38,814 nt of DNA from Pseudomonas brassicacearum subsp. neoaurantiaca (GCF_013608025.1 NZ_VDLV01000041.1:1-38814); one strand, 5' to 3'. Counted from the stretch's first letter, positions 16,534 to 25,618 are shown. The notes: a model not told the origin generated them from the sequence alone. Numbers and translations: made by a program.

Positions 16534-17907
16534 TCAACGAAAATCCTGTCCAGCGCTGCCAGGGCTCAACCACCCATTCACATTTTCAATGCTGTCGGCC
16601 GGCGGTCTGCCTGCCCAGCGGTTGAGCGTCAGGACATTGCTGAGAAAATCATACTGGGTCTTGAGCAGATCCCGCCGGGCACGGAATTCGTTGCGTACGC
16701 TGGCCAGCACATCGACTGAATTGACCATCCCGTAGCTCAGCGCTTTTTCCGCGGCCACCCTGGACAGCTGCGCCGACTCCAGCGCCAACCGGTTCGCACC
16801 GATTTTTTCACCATTGGAATTGGCAGTCAGGTAGGCATTGGTGATTTCCTTGACCACCCGCCGCCGCACAGCTTCCATCTGCTGCTCGGCGACCACCTGA
16901 TCCTCATACAGCCCACGGACCCGCGCCGAGGTCGATCCGCCGCTGTACAACGGCACTTGCAGGCCGATTCCGGCGACGTAGCTGTCGGTACGAGGGGCCA
17001 GTGAATTGTTGTAGCCCTCGTTGGTCTGTTGCGCGCTCAGGTTCAGGCTCAGGGTCGGATAATGCCCGCCCTTGCCGCTGCGCAGCGCCGCACCCGCTGC
17101 TTCAACACCGCTTTCGTTGGCCTTGAGCGCCGGATTCAAGGCGATGCCATCGCGAACCCAGCTCTCCAGGCTCTGCGCCGACACCTGCAATTGCCGATCA
17201 CTACGGACCCGGTTGAGCCGTTCCTTGACCGGTCGACCGACAATCTCCGCCAGCGCCTCGCGGCTGAGGCTGGCCTGGTTGCGGGCATCGAGTTCCTGCG
17301 CTGAAAGCAGATCCACCCGGGCCTTTAAGTCCAGCTGATCGGTGATCAAGGCCAACTGCTTTTCGTACAACGCATTGACCCGGTCGAGGCTCTTTTGCGT
17401 GGTGCGACGCTCCGCCCTCACCAGTTCCAATTCGTCCTCGGCGGCCAACGCGGTGAAATAGCGCTGGGCCAGTTCCACGGAGGCTTCGGCCTTGGTGTCC
17501 TGCGCTTGCGATTCGGACTGCCGGGCCAGGCTCTTGAATTTTTGATAGTTCTCCCAAGCGGCCTTGTTGTAGAGGTATTGGCGCAACACCAGGCCGTAGC
17601 TCTCGCTGTCGAAACTGCGTTGCACCAAGTCGCTTTCCTGGTGGATCCGATTCGAACCGGCATTGAACGACAGTTGCGGCAACAGTGCGCCCATCGCCTC
17701 GCGCTGGTGCTCGGTTCCCGCCTTTGCCTGCGCGAAGGAGGCGATTACGTGCGGGTCCTCAAGCCGCGCTTCGCGATATAGCTGCATGAGGTCGGTGGAA
17801 TACGTCGAGGCGTTTACCTCGGTGGGCACCGCGACCTCGGTTTGCGCCACGGCGACGCCCACCGCCAACACCCAGACACTGCCCAGCAAAACGGCCGACG
17901 CAACCAT
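16534..17907 (-). CDS. TolC-family outer membrane protein of type I secretion (AprF-like)
   Basis: Outer membrane channel component, 457 residues from the chosen start. An N-terminal signal peptide ends near AVAQ. The body has two long helical repeats typical of TolC (for example LYREARLEDPHVIASFAQAK and the QLALITDQLDLKARVDLLSAQ region) and beta-strand segments such as YPTLSLNLSAQQT. Two in-frame ATG codons occur; the second, at 17907, has GAGGA at 6-bp spacing, whereas the first at 17913 would sit against it, so 17907 is preferred. The upstream adaptor gene ends within this start region (17910), so translation is coupled. It is the last gene of the exporter operon. Confidence 0.92.
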   Translation of the reverse strand: MVASAVLLGSVWVLAVGVAVAQTEVAVPTEVNASTYSTDLMQLYREARLEDPHVIASFAQAKAGTEHQREAMGALLPQLSFNAGSNRIHQESDLVQRSFDSESYGLVLRQYLYNKAAWENYQKFKSLARQSESQAQDTKAEASVELAQRYFTALAAEDELELVRAERRTTQKSLDRVNALYEKQLALITDQLDLKARVDLLSAQELDARNQASLSREALAEIVGRPVKERLNRVRSDRQLQVSAQSLESWVRDGIALNPALKANESGVEAAGAALRSGKGGHYPTLSLNLSAQQTNEGYNNSLAPRTDSYVAGIGLQVPLYSGGSTSARVRGLYEDQVVAEQQMEAVRRRVVKEITNAYLTANSNGEKIGANRLALESAQLSRVAAEKALSYGMVNSVDVLASVRNEFRARRDLLKTQYDFLSNVLTLNRWAGRPPADSIENVNGWLSPGSAGQDFR

Positions 17908-17909
17908 GG

Positions 17910-19235
17910 TCATTCCTCGATCATCGATTGGGAAAGAGCATTGCGAGCCGGTTGCATCAGGTACTGCAACAGCGTGCGTTGCCCGGTGATAATCAACACA
18001 TCCGCCGGCATCCCTGGCAGCAATTTGCGCTGGCCCAGGGTCCGCGCGCCCTCCTGGGTCACTCGCACTCGCGCCAGGTAGTAGGCCGTCCCGGTTTTCT
18101 CGTTGGTCATGCGGTCGGCCGATACGCTGCTGACCTCGCCTTCGATCACTGGCGTGGTCGCGCTGTCGAAGGCGCCGAAACGGATGTCGGCCCGCTTGCC
18201 GATGGCAATGCGATCGATATCCACCGGCGCAACCTGGGCATCGATCACCAGGTCGGAAATCGATGGAACGATGTCCAGCAATGGCGTCGCTGACCTCACG
18301 ATGCCGCCGATGGTGTGCACCGTCATATCGATCACCATCCCCGCCTCTGGCGCGCGGATGATCACGCGGCTTAGCCGGTCTTCCAGCGCCGAGGTTTTTT
18401 CTTGCAGGTCGTATATCTTGGTCTGCACCTCGGCCAGTTGCTTGACCACGTCGGCGCTGAACTCGTTGTCAATCTGCAGGATCTGCAGTTGTGTCTCGTT
18501 GATCTGCAGACGCGTGCGGTCGATGGTCGAGCGATGATCGGCGACCTCGGAACGCAACAGTCCCAACTTGCGCTCCTGCTCAAGCAAGCGCTGCTTGTCG
18601 ACGAATCCTTGCTTGAGCAGTTCGGACAGCTCGCCGATCTCGCCACTGTAGGATCGCTCCAGCTGGACCTTGGTGCCGACCATCGATTCCAGGCCCTTGA
18701 TCTGCTGGCGGTACTGCCCAATGCGCTCTCGCAGCACGGCGATCTGCCCCAGGCGCGAGCCCTGCCGGGCGCTGAATACCCGGCGTTCGCCCTGGCGCGC
18801 TTCCATGCCCCGCACATTCTCGGGCTCGGTAATGTCGCCAAAGCCCACCGTCGAGGCCATGTCCCGCTCGGCGATCAACCTTGCTTCCATGGCCTTGGCG
18901 GCGATCAATTGGCTTCGGGTCATCTCGTATTCGAAACGCAGTTGCGCATCGTCGAGGATGATCAGCGGATCATCCCGTTTGACGATATCGCCGTCATGAG
19001 CCAGCACCGCTTTGACGATGCCGCCCTCCAGGTGCTGGACAGTCTTGCGATAGGCCTGCACGGTGACGACACCTGGCGCGTAAGCCGCGCCATCGAGCGG
19101 CGCGACGGCAGCCCAGGTGCCGAACAAACCAAAGATCAGCCCGACGATGATCACACCGAGGCGGCGTATCTTGTGGTCGGCGATCGGCAGGTCGGCGAAG
19201 CTTTCAATTTGACGACGGGGCACCACAGGGTTCAT
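17910..19235 (-). CDS. HlyD-family periplasmic adaptor of type I secretion (AprE-like)
   Basis: Membrane fusion protein of 441 residues linking the ABC exporter to the TolC-type channel. A short cytoplasmic tail is followed by one membrane segment at about 25-45, a lipoyl-like half (AYRKTVQHLEGGIVKAVLAHDGDIV), a long coiled-coil hairpin of about 200 residues, and the second half (VIRAPEAGMVIDMTVHTIGGIV), then the HlyD C-terminal region with LLPGMPADVLIITGQRTLLQYL. The ATG at 19235 has AAGGGTGA before it; the 44 more upstream open codons overlap the ABC gene and are low complexity, so they are rejected. It overlaps the ABC gene by 32 bp. Confidence 0.94.
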   Translation of the reverse strand: MNPVVPRRQIESFADLPIADHKIRRLGVIIVGLIFGLFGTWAAVAPLDGAAYAPGVVTVQAYRKTVQHLEGGIVKAVLAHDGDIVKRDDPLIILDDAQLRFEYEMTRSQLIAAKAMEARLIAERDMASTVGFGDITEPENVRGMEARQGERRVFSARQGSRLGQIAVLRERIGQYRQQIKGLESMVGTKVQLERSYSGEIGELSELLKQGFVDKQRLLEQERKLGLLRSEVADHRSTIDRTRLQINETQLQILQIDNEFSADVVKQLAEVQTKIYDLQEKTSALEDRLSRVIIRAPEAGMVIDMTVHTIGGIVRSATPLLDIVPSISDLVIDAQVAPVDIDRIAIGKRADIRFGAFDSATTPVIEGEVSSVSADRMTNEKTGTAYYLARVRVTQEGARTLGQRKLLPGMPADVLIITGQRTLLQYLMQPARNALSQSMIEE

Positions 19236-20988
19236 CGGATTCACCCTTGCCGGCATCGACCGAAGCCACGCCGGAGGTTGCGGGCACGGCTGGCGTCTGT
19301 GCCTGCTGTCGCTGCGCGTTGAGTTCGGCCAGGACATGCTCGCGAGGCCCATAGATGCTGATGACACCGGCGTTCAACACCATCAATCGGTCAAGCTGCG
19401 ACACGATGTTGGTCCGGTGGGTAATGACGAACAACGTCGCGCCGGTCTGCTTGAGCTGCTGCACGGCCCCGGCGAGGGCGCGATCACCGATGTCGTCCAG
19501 ATTGGAATTGGGCTCGTCGAGGATGATCAGTCGCGGGCTTCCATACAGCGCCCGCGCCAGGCCGATGCGCTGGCGTTGCCCGGCCGAGAGCATGATGCCT
19601 TCGCTACCGATGACAGTGTCGTAGCCGTCGGGTAGCAGCAGGATCATCTCGTGGACCCCGGCGGTCATCGCCGCCAGGATGACTTTCGCCGAATCGACCT
19701 CGGCGAACCGGGCGATGTTCTCGCCGACGGTGCCTTCGAACAATTCGATGTCCTGGGGCAAGTAACCGATATAGGGTCCCAATTCCTGTTTGTCCCAGGC
19801 GCTGATGTCGGCGCCATCGAGCCGAACCACCCCGTGTTGCGGCGGCCACACGCCGATCAGCGCCCTGGCCAGGGTCGACTTTCCCGCCGCGCTGGGGCCG
19901 ATGATGCCGACCGTGCAGCCCGCTGGCGCACTGAAACTGATGTTCTTGATGATCGGTGTCCTGGAACCCGGCGCCGCGACAACCAGGTTTTCGACCTGGA
20001 CATCCCCTTGTGGCGCTGGCAGAGACATGCGCTCGGGTTGCGCTTGCAGCTTGTCGAGAACGTCATTCAAGCGGCCATATTGTGAGCGCGCTGCGATGAA
20101 CCCCTTCCAACTGCCGATGATCAGGTCGATGGGTGCCAGCGCACGCCCCAGCAGCACCGACCCCGCGAACACCAGCCCCGCCCCCACTTGATGGTCCACT
20201 GCCAGGTACGCCCCGAGCCCCAATACCAGCGATTGCACCAGGAGCCGGAAGGTCCGCGAAAGCGTGCTAATGATCGCGCCTCGGTCGCTGGCCAACGATT
20301 GCAGGAGCAGGACGTTGCGCTGCCGCCGCCCCCAACGGTCCATCAGGGTTTCAAGCATGCCCATGGATTCGATGACTTCAGCGTTGCGCAGATTCTTCGT
20401 CGTGTGGAGCGTGGCCCCGATGTGTTCCTTGTTGGCCTGGGCCAGCGCCGGCCCCGTCAACCGCTCGTTGAGCACGGCGAGCGCCAGCAGCAACAGCGCG
20501 CTGCCTGTCGCCACCCAGCCAAACCAGGGATGGAAAAGAAACATCACGGCGATATAGATCGGCAGCCAGGGCGCATCGAAAAACGCGAACAACCCGTTAG
20601 CGGAAAGAAACTGCCGCAAGCCGGTCAAGTCATTGAGGGACTGGGCTGACGCATCCATCCCGCCACTGTCCAGGGCCCGTTTGAAGCTGGCCCTGTAGAC
20701 CTGGCGACTGAGCAGCACATCCAGGCGGGTGCTGACCCGCACCATGATGCGTGAGCGAATCCATTCCAGGGACCCGAGCGTAATCACCAGGGCGGTCATG
20801 ATCAGCGTCAGCATTGCCAGGGTCGTGAGGCTTCCACTGGTGATCACGCGTCCATACACCTGGAGCATGTAGAAGGTCGGGACCAGCATCAACGCGTTGA
20901 TGAAGAGGCTGAAAAAACCGACAGAAATGAAACTCTCCCGGCAGGCTTTCAGCGCTTTCTTCAGACTGCTTTCAGGTGCGCTTCGCAT
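19204..20988 (-). CDS. type I secretion ABC exporter (AprD/PrtD-like)
   Basis: Fused permease-ATPase of 594 residues without an N-terminal C39-like domain, as in protease exporters of the PrtD/AprD type. Membrane segments lie in about residues 20-310. The ATPase has Walker A GPSAAGKST (about 364-372), Q-loop PQDIELFEGTVGENI, signature LSAGQRQRIGLARAL (from about 467), Walker B LIILDEPNSNLD (about 487-498) and H-loop FVITHRTN. The ATG at 20988 follows AGGGGG and fits the family N-terminus; 40 more upstream open codons are unlikely. It is first in the exporter operon and 135 bp downstream of the RTX cargo gene, with a stem-loop in between. Confidence 0.94.
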   Translation of the reverse strand: MRSAPESSLKKALKACRESFISVGFFSLFINALMLVPTFYMLQVYGRVITSGSLTTLAMLTLIMTALVITLGSLEWIRSRIMVRVSTRLDVLLSRQVYRASFKRALDSGGMDASAQSLNDLTGLRQFLSANGLFAFFDAPWLPIYIAVMFLFHPWFGWVATGSALLLLALAVLNERLTGPALAQANKEHIGATLHTTKNLRNAEVIESMGMLETLMDRWGRRQRNVLLLQSLASDRGAIISTLSRTFRLLVQSLVLGLGAYLAVDHQVGAGLVFAGSVLLGRALAPIDLIIGSWKGFIAARSQYGRLNDVLDKLQAQPERMSLPAPQGDVQVENLVVAAPGSRTPIIKNISFSAPAGCTVGIIGPSAAGKSTLARALIGVWPPQHGVVRLDGADISAWDKQELGPYIGYLPQDIELFEGTVGENIARFAEVDSAKVILAAMTAGVHEMILLLPDGYDTVIGSEGIMLSAGQRQRIGLARALYGSPRLIILDEPNSNLDDIGDRALAGAVQQLKQTGATLFVITHRTNIVSQLDRLMVLNAGVISIYGPREHVLAELNAQRQQAQTPAVPATSGVASVDAGKGESDEPCGAPSSN

Positions 20989-21078
20989 TGAAACCCCCTG
21001 CCCGAGTGACCCTCCTCTGGAGCGTAGATCATGCCGAACAGGGGCGTGTTGCAATCGGCCAGAATGTTTTCGGATCCA

Positions 21079-21100
21079 GTCCCCGGCGACTACCGGGGAC
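21079..21100. other. stem-loop between RTX cargo and exporter genes
   Basis: GTCCCCGG (21079-21086) pairs with CCGGGGAC (21093-21100) around CGACTA. On the minus strand it falls 24 bp after the RTX gene stop and about 90 bp before the exporter start, and no T-run follows. It may protect the cargo mRNA end or partly terminate transcription so that cargo exceeds exporter. That use is inferred. Confidence 0.6.
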
Positions 21101-21123
21101 CAGGACACATGATGGCCGGTCGT

Positions 21124-23124
21124 CTAGCCGAATTGCTCCGGAGCCGCTACGCCCAGGAGTTGAAACTCGGCAGAAGCGTCCTCGCCAGAAGCAAAGATGA
21201 AGTTATTGTCGCTCAGTTGCGAAGCCACATTGCCCTCCAGGGTGATCTCGAATCGCCGTCCTTCTTCATCGGCGTTGTAGCTTTTCAGGTAGGTCCGCTG
21301 GCCGTCTTCGCTGACCACCGCCCGCAGCGATGTGTAGTAACCGCTCCAGAGCTCGGTGAAGCCCAACGCGGACACATCGATCTTATCGGTGAGCGGATTG
21401 AAGTCAGTGATCCGGTCCTGGAAGTTGCCGTCGGCCGTGCGAAAGCTGTCCGCCAGGGAGTCGTAGCGAAAGACATCCGAACCTTCGCCGCCAGTGAGCA
21501 CATCACGCCCCTGCCCACCATCGATGACATCGTGCCCATTGCCGCCCGAAACGACATCGTTGCCAGCCCCGGCGATGAGCTGGTCGCCGACGCCCGAGCC
21601 CAGCAGCCGGTCGGCCGATTCCGTGCCCTGGATCAGGTGCGGCGCGAAGACCACATTGGTCTCATTGAGGGCCTGGCTCAGGTCGCCATCCAAGGCCAGT
21701 TCGAAACGATGCCCCTGCCAGTCCGGTTCGAAGCTTTTCAGGTAGGTTCGCGTGCCGGCCTCGTTGACTTGCACCGCCAGGGTTCCGTCCAGTCCATTGC
21801 CAAACCCGCTGAACCCCAGCGACGTCAAGTCGATGCGATCCAGGTTGGCGTCGAAGTCGGCAATGCGATCACTCACGACCTGGGTGTCGATGCGATAGCT
21901 GTCGTCGATCATGTTGCCCCTAAAGACATCGGCGCCGGCTCCGCCCTCCAGCACGTCCCGTTGCCCCGCGCCGTCGAGCAGGTCGTCGCCGGCGTGGCCA
22001 CTGAGTCGTTCCGGGACATAGGTGCCTGACAGGACATCATCGCCCTGCCCTCCGTCGATACGCGGCAACACGCCCTCAAGTGCGCCGAAGGTGCCGTCGA
22101 GCGTGCCGTCGGGGTTAAGCCGGATAAGGCTGAAATCAGGGTTGCCGAAATAGGTGCTCTGCCCCGCCACCAGAATCTTTCCGTCCGCCAGGACGGTGAT
22201 GTCCCGGGCCATATCTCTATCCCCGGTCAGGTCGAGCACGGCTACGCCGCGATTGCCGAAACTCGTGTCCAGGGTGCCGTCCTGATTCAGCCTGATGATC
22301 TTGAAATCAAAACCGCTGCCATCCTGTTCGCCACCACCGGCCAACAGGATCTTGCCATCGGCTTGGACGGTGACGGAGGCCGCGAGACCCGCTACCTGGG
22401 TATCGACCAGGCCGTCCGTGCCGAAACTGCTGTCCAGGCTCCCGTCGGCATTCAAGCGCGCGACCACCATTTCGCCGTTGTAACCCGGCACCAGCAACTT
22501 GCCATCCGCTTGCAGGGTGAATCCGTATCCCTCCAGCGCGCCTATGTTCGGGATGTTGAATTCGATGGCGTTGCCGTCATTGAAGGTCGAGTCAACCGTC
22601 CCGTCGGCATTGAGGCGACTGACCGAAAACAGATTTTCGTAGCTGTCATGATTCGACACGAGGATCTTGCCGTCAGGCTGTACCCTGGCGCTGGCATAAT
22701 CACCCCACGCCATCGGCACGATGGCTTTGCCGTTGACACCAAACCCTTGGTCCAACGTGCCGTCGGTATTGATCCGAATCATGGTGATGCCGGACGTGAA
22801 TTGCGGATAGACCAGCAAATATTTTCCGTCCGGCTGCACGGCGGCACTGTAGCCTTCCCCCGGGAAAAAATCGTGAGGAAGCTGCACCTTGCCGTCGCCG
22901 CTGAAGGTCGTATCGAGGGTGCCGTCGGCGTTGAAGCGAATCAGTGAGGTCCGGTAGCCTTCGTATTCCCAGCCCTTATCAACCCCTGTCATACCCGCCA
23001 GCCATATCTTGCCATCCGGGGCTACGGCGATTTCGCTGGTGTCGTTATAGCCGTCCAGGTCTACGAAGGTCTTCCCGGTGCCCGCTCGCGGCGTCAATCC
23101 TGCGTTGCTGTCTGCGTTGTCCAT
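21124..23124 (-). CDS. RTX protein with delta-60 repeats and duplicated C-terminal module
   Basis: Secreted protein of 666 residues, lacking a Sec signal. Six delta-60-type repeats at about residues 20-345 follow the pattern (P/A)DGK(I/L)L...RLN(A/P/Q)DGTLD.(S/T)FG. Two calcium-binding modules follow: about 357-494 (GGQGDDVLSG, GHAGDDLLDG, GGAGADVF) and about 498-644 (GAGNDVVSG, GGNGHDVIDG, GGQGRDVLTG, GGEGSDVF). Each continues with D.I.DF....D.ID...LGF and a TYLKS segment as in serralysin C-terminal domains, so the whole module is duplicated. A 20-residue tail follows the usual NNFIFA end. The ATG at 23124 has GAGG at 6-bp spacing; one at 23136 is also possible. The AprDEF-like exporter just downstream is the obvious transporter. 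No catalytic domain was recognised. Confidence 0.92.
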   Translation of the reverse strand: MDNADSNAGLTPRAGTGKTFVDLDGYNDTSEIAVAPDGKIWLAGMTGVDKGWEYEGYRTSLIRFNADGTLDTTFSGDGKVQLPHDFFPGEGYSAAVQPDGKYLLVYPQFTSGITMIRINTDGTLDQGFGVNGKAIVPMAWGDYASARVQPDGKILVSNHDSYENLFSVSRLNADGTVDSTFNDGNAIEFNIPNIGALEGYGFTLQADGKLLVPGYNGEMVVARLNADGSLDSSFGTDGLVDTQVAGLAASVTVQADGKILLAGGGEQDGSGFDFKIIRLNQDGTLDTSFGNRGVAVLDLTGDRDMARDITVLADGKILVAGQSTYFGNPDFSLIRLNPDGTLDGTFGALEGVLPRIDGGQGDDVLSGTYVPERLSGHAGDDLLDGAGQRDVLEGGAGADVFRGNMIDDSYRIDTQVVSDRIADFDANLDRIDLTSLGFSGFGNGLDGTLAVQVNEAGTRTYLKSFEPDWQGHRFELALDGDLSQALNETNVVFAPHLIQGTESADRLLGSGVGDQLIAGAGNDVVSGGNGHDVIDGGQGRDVLTGGEGSDVFRYDSLADSFRTADGNFQDRITDFNPLTDKIDVSALGFTELWSGYYTSLRAVVSEDGQRTYLKSYNADEEGRRFEITLEGNVASQLSDNNFIFASGEDASAEFQLLGVAAPEQFG

Positions 23125-23249
23125 GCTGAGCCTCATGTGTCGATGGGAAACTCCAGAAAATTTCGCACCCTACAAAATAGCCCCTCACGCCAGCTTCGCC
23201 AGTTTTGGATCCTATCGATGGGACGCAGCATCATGGCCCTTTCCTGGCC

Positions 23250-24173
23250 TCACACTTTCTCCATCAGCTCGCCTTGCTGGTCCGCCACGCCATGCAGCAA
23301 TTCGATCACCCAATCGATAAACACCCGCACCCTGGGCGACAGCTGCCTATGGGGTGGATAGACCACCGAAATCGGCCAGGACGGCACGGGATGGTCGCTC
23401 AGCACTTGCACCAGGCGCCCCTCGGCCAATTGCTGCTGGACGTGGTAACGCGGCGCCTGGATCAAGCCGAAGCCCGCTTCACATGCCGCCACATAGGCAT
23501 CGGCGTTGTTGAGGATCAGATCCCCCGGCAGCTGCAACTCGCGAACCCGCCCCGCCACCTCGAATTCGAACGGGAAGAACCGCCCATTGCCGGAAGCAAA
23601 GGCGATCGCGCTATGGGCCGACAGTTCTTCCAACCACCGGGGCGTGCCCGAATGAGCCAGGTAGCCGGGGCTGGCACACGTCACCTGGTGCAACCGCACG
23701 ACCGGTCGCGCCACCAGCGCCTGATCCGTGATATTCCCGGCGCGGATGGCGCAATCGACGCCCTCGCGTTGCAGGTGCACTTGCCGGTCGTGGAAACCGA
23801 TGTCCAGTTGGAGCTGCGGATAACGTCGATAAAAGTCCGGCAGGTTCGGCACGATCCAGGTGCAGCCAAAAGCGATGGGCATGTCTACGCGCAACGTGCC
23901 ACGGGGCTGGCTCCGTTGTGCCGAAAGTGAGGCTTCGAGGTCGTCCAGTTCATCCAGCAACTGACCGCAGCGCTGGTAATAGGCTTCGCCATCAAGGGTG
24001 GCGCGCACTTGCCGCGTGGTGCGCTGCAACAGTTGCACGCCCAAGTGGCTTTCCAGTTGCTGGATCAACAGGCTGACGGTGGCGCGAGGCAGCCCCAGAT
24101 CGTCGGCCGCCTTGCCAAACCCGCCCAGCTCGACGATGCGTCGGAACACCTGCATTGCCTGTAATCGGTCCAT
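23250..24173 (-). CDS. LysR-family transcriptional regulator
   Basis: Protein of 307 residues with an N-terminal winged helix (MDRLQAMQVFRRIVELGGFGKAADDLGLPRATVSLLIQQLE, abbreviated here as its opening) and a substrate-binding-like effector domain from about 88. The ATG at 24173 has GAGGG at proper spacing; TTG (24185) and GTG (24179) codons upstream are less likely. It is divergent from the aldo/keto reductase gene, with a 25-bp LysR-type dyad next to its start, so it probably represses itself and activates or represses the reductase. The effector is unknown. The RTX gene begins 125 bp downstream on the same strand, but nothing shows co-regulation. Confidence 0.93.
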   Translation of the reverse strand: MDRLQAMQVFRRIVELGGFGKAADDLGLPRATVSLLIQQLESHLGVQLLQRTTRQVRATLDGEAYYQRCGQLLDELDDLEASLSAQRSQPRGTLRVDMPIAFGCTWIVPNLPDFYRRYPQLQLDIGFHDRQVHLQREGVDCAIRAGNITDQALVARPVVRLHQVTCASPGYLAHSGTPRWLEELSAHSAIAFASGNGRFFPFEFEVAGRVRELQLPGDLILNNADAYVAACEAGFGLIQAPRYHVQQQLAEGRLVQVLSDHPVPSWPISVVYPPHRQLSPRVRVFIDWVIELLHGVADQQGELMEKV

Positions 24174-24183
24174 CGACACCCTC

Positions 24184-24208
24184 AACTATTTAGAAATCCC
24201 GAATAGTT
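24184..24208. promoter_or_regulatory. LysR-type operator (T-N11-A dyad)
   Basis: AACTATT (24184-24190) and AATAGTT (24202-24208) are perfect 7-bp inverted arms around an 11-bp spacer, giving the classical T-N11-A layout. It begins 10 bp upstream of the LysR start codon and is 82 bp from the divergent aldo/keto reductase start. Confidence 0.72.
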
Positions 24209-24289
24209 AAACCAAAAATCCCGGGTTTATCCAGAAACTCCCTTGCTTGAGACTGTGCTGGTCGTTCATTCACAAGGAGTCAAATCATC

Positions 24290-25285
24290 ATGATTACCCG
24301 CCAACTCGGCCATCAGGGCCCACACGTCAGCGCGATCGGCCTGGGCTGCATGGGCATGTCGGATTTCTACACCACCGGTACCGACGAGCGAGAATCCATC
24401 GCCACCCTCCACCGCGCCGTGGAGCTGGGCGTGACGCTGTTCGACACAGCGGACATGTACGGACCGCACACCAACGAAGAACTGCTCGGACGCGCCCTAC
24501 GCGGCAAACGTGAAGGCATCTATCTGGCGAGCAAGTTCGGCCTGGTGCGCAGCGATGATCCCCACGCTCGGGGCGTCAATGGGCATCCCGAGTACGTCCG
24601 CCAATCCATCGAAGGCAGCCTGAAGCGCCTCGGCACCGATTACCTCGATCTGTACTACCAGCACCGCATCGACCCGCAGGTGCCGGTCGAGGAAACGATC
24701 GGCGCCATGGCTGAGCTGGTCAAGGCAGGCAAGGTCCGCCAAATCGGCATTTCCGAAGCCAGCGCCGAGACCATCCAGCGAGCCCACGCCGTGCATCCGT
24801 TGGCGGCGGTGCAAAGCGAATATTCGCTGTGGTCCAGGGAGCCGGAACACAACGGCGTGCTCGACACCTGTCGGCGCCTGGGGATCGCCTTCGTTGCCTA
24901 CAGCCCTTTGGGACGTGGTTTTCTCACCGGAGAACTGAAGACGCCGGATGACTTCGCCGCCGACGACTACCGCCGCTTCAACCCGCGTTTCCAGGCTGAC
25001 AATTTCTATCGCAACCTTGAGCTGGTCGAACGCGTCCGGGCCATGGCCGAGAAGAAGCAAATCAGCGCCGCGCAACTGGCCTTGGGTTGGGTCCTGGCCC
25101 AGGGAAACAACGTCATCCCGATCCCGGGCACCAAGCAGCGTCGGTACCTGGAAAGCAACGTCGCCGCCGCCAGCGTTTTCCTGAGCGACGATGACCTGAA
25201 TCACTTGGATGCCATTTTCAGTCCTCATGGCGCCGTGGCCGGCGAACGCTACAGTGCCGAGGTGATGACCTTGCTTGACGGCTGA
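24290..25285 (+). CDS. aldo/keto reductase
   Basis: NADP(H)-dependent TIM-barrel oxidoreductase of 331 residues, complete. The catalytic tetrad is visible: D52 and Y57 in FDTADMYGPHTNE, K82 in YLASKFG, and H125 in DLYYQHRIDP. The cofactor-binding C-terminal part is seen in VIPIPGTKQRRYLESN. The sequence is close to the YajO/YakC-like and IolS-like branch that reduces small aldehydes and ketones; the natural substrate is unknown. The ATG follows AAGGAG at 10 bp. It is divergent from a LysR gene with an operator-like dyad in the shared gap, so induction by that regulator is likely. Confidence 0.94.
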   Translation: MITRQLGHQGPHVSAIGLGCMGMSDFYTTGTDERESIATLHRAVELGVTLFDTADMYGPHTNEELLGRALRGKREGIYLASKFGLVRSDDPHARGVNGHPEYVRQSIEGSLKRLGTDYLDLYYQHRIDPQVPVEETIGAMAELVKAGKVRQIGISEASAETIQRAHAVHPLAAVQSEYSLWSREPEHNGVLDTCRRLGIAFVAYSPLGRGFLTGELKTPDDFAADDYRRFNPRFQADNFYRNLELVERVRAMAEKKQISAAQLALGWVLAQGNNVIPIPGTKQRRYLESNVAAASVFLSDDDLNHLDAIFSPHGAVAGERYSAEVMTLLDG

Positions 25286-25315
25286 TCCACGCAGACCCGG
25301 GGGACCTCCCAACCT

Positions 25316-25445
25316 GTGGCGAGGGAGCTTGCTCCCGCTGGGTCGCGAAGCGGCCCTAAAACAGCCGAATGCGGAGCTTCAGATACATCGCATTCGCCGG
25401 TTTACGGCCGCTTCGCAGCCGAGCGGGAGCAAGCTCCCTCGCCAC
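25316..25445. repeat. REPIN (GTGGCGAGGGAGC family)
   Basis: Left arm GTGGCGAGGGAGCTTGCTCC and right arm ending GGAGCAAGCTCCCTCGCCAC, with inner GCGAAGCGGCC and GGCCGCTTCGC also complementary, so nearly the whole 130 bp can fold. It lies after the aldo/keto reductase gene. The rest of the 25286-25618 gap is promoter region for the next operon. Confidence 0.93.
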
Positions 25446-25556
25446 GGGGCCATAGTTTTCCTTAAGTGACCCGCATTACCCTCGCCACGGGATGCTTAGC
25501 TACATCGAGTTCATCCCTGAGCGCTAACGAGAGCCAGATCCTGATACGACTCATTC

Positions 25557-25584
25557 TTGCTTACTGAGATTCCTCTGCTATGAC
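25557..25584 (+). promoter_or_regulatory. possible promoter of the potE-decarboxylase operon
   Basis: TTGCTT (25557-25562), a 16-bp spacer, and TATGAC (25579-25584) preceded by TGC, an extended -10 form. It lies 35 bp before the potE start codon. The elements are partial matches to sigma-70/RpoS consensus. Confidence 0.42.
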
Positions 25585-25618
25585 TTAACCGGTCACTTCA
25601 AGTCTGTGAGGCAAGGGA

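Noticed and set aside
16344..16625. 93-codon plus-strand frame
   Set aside because: It contains the REP and overlaps the end of the outer membrane protein gene in antisense.
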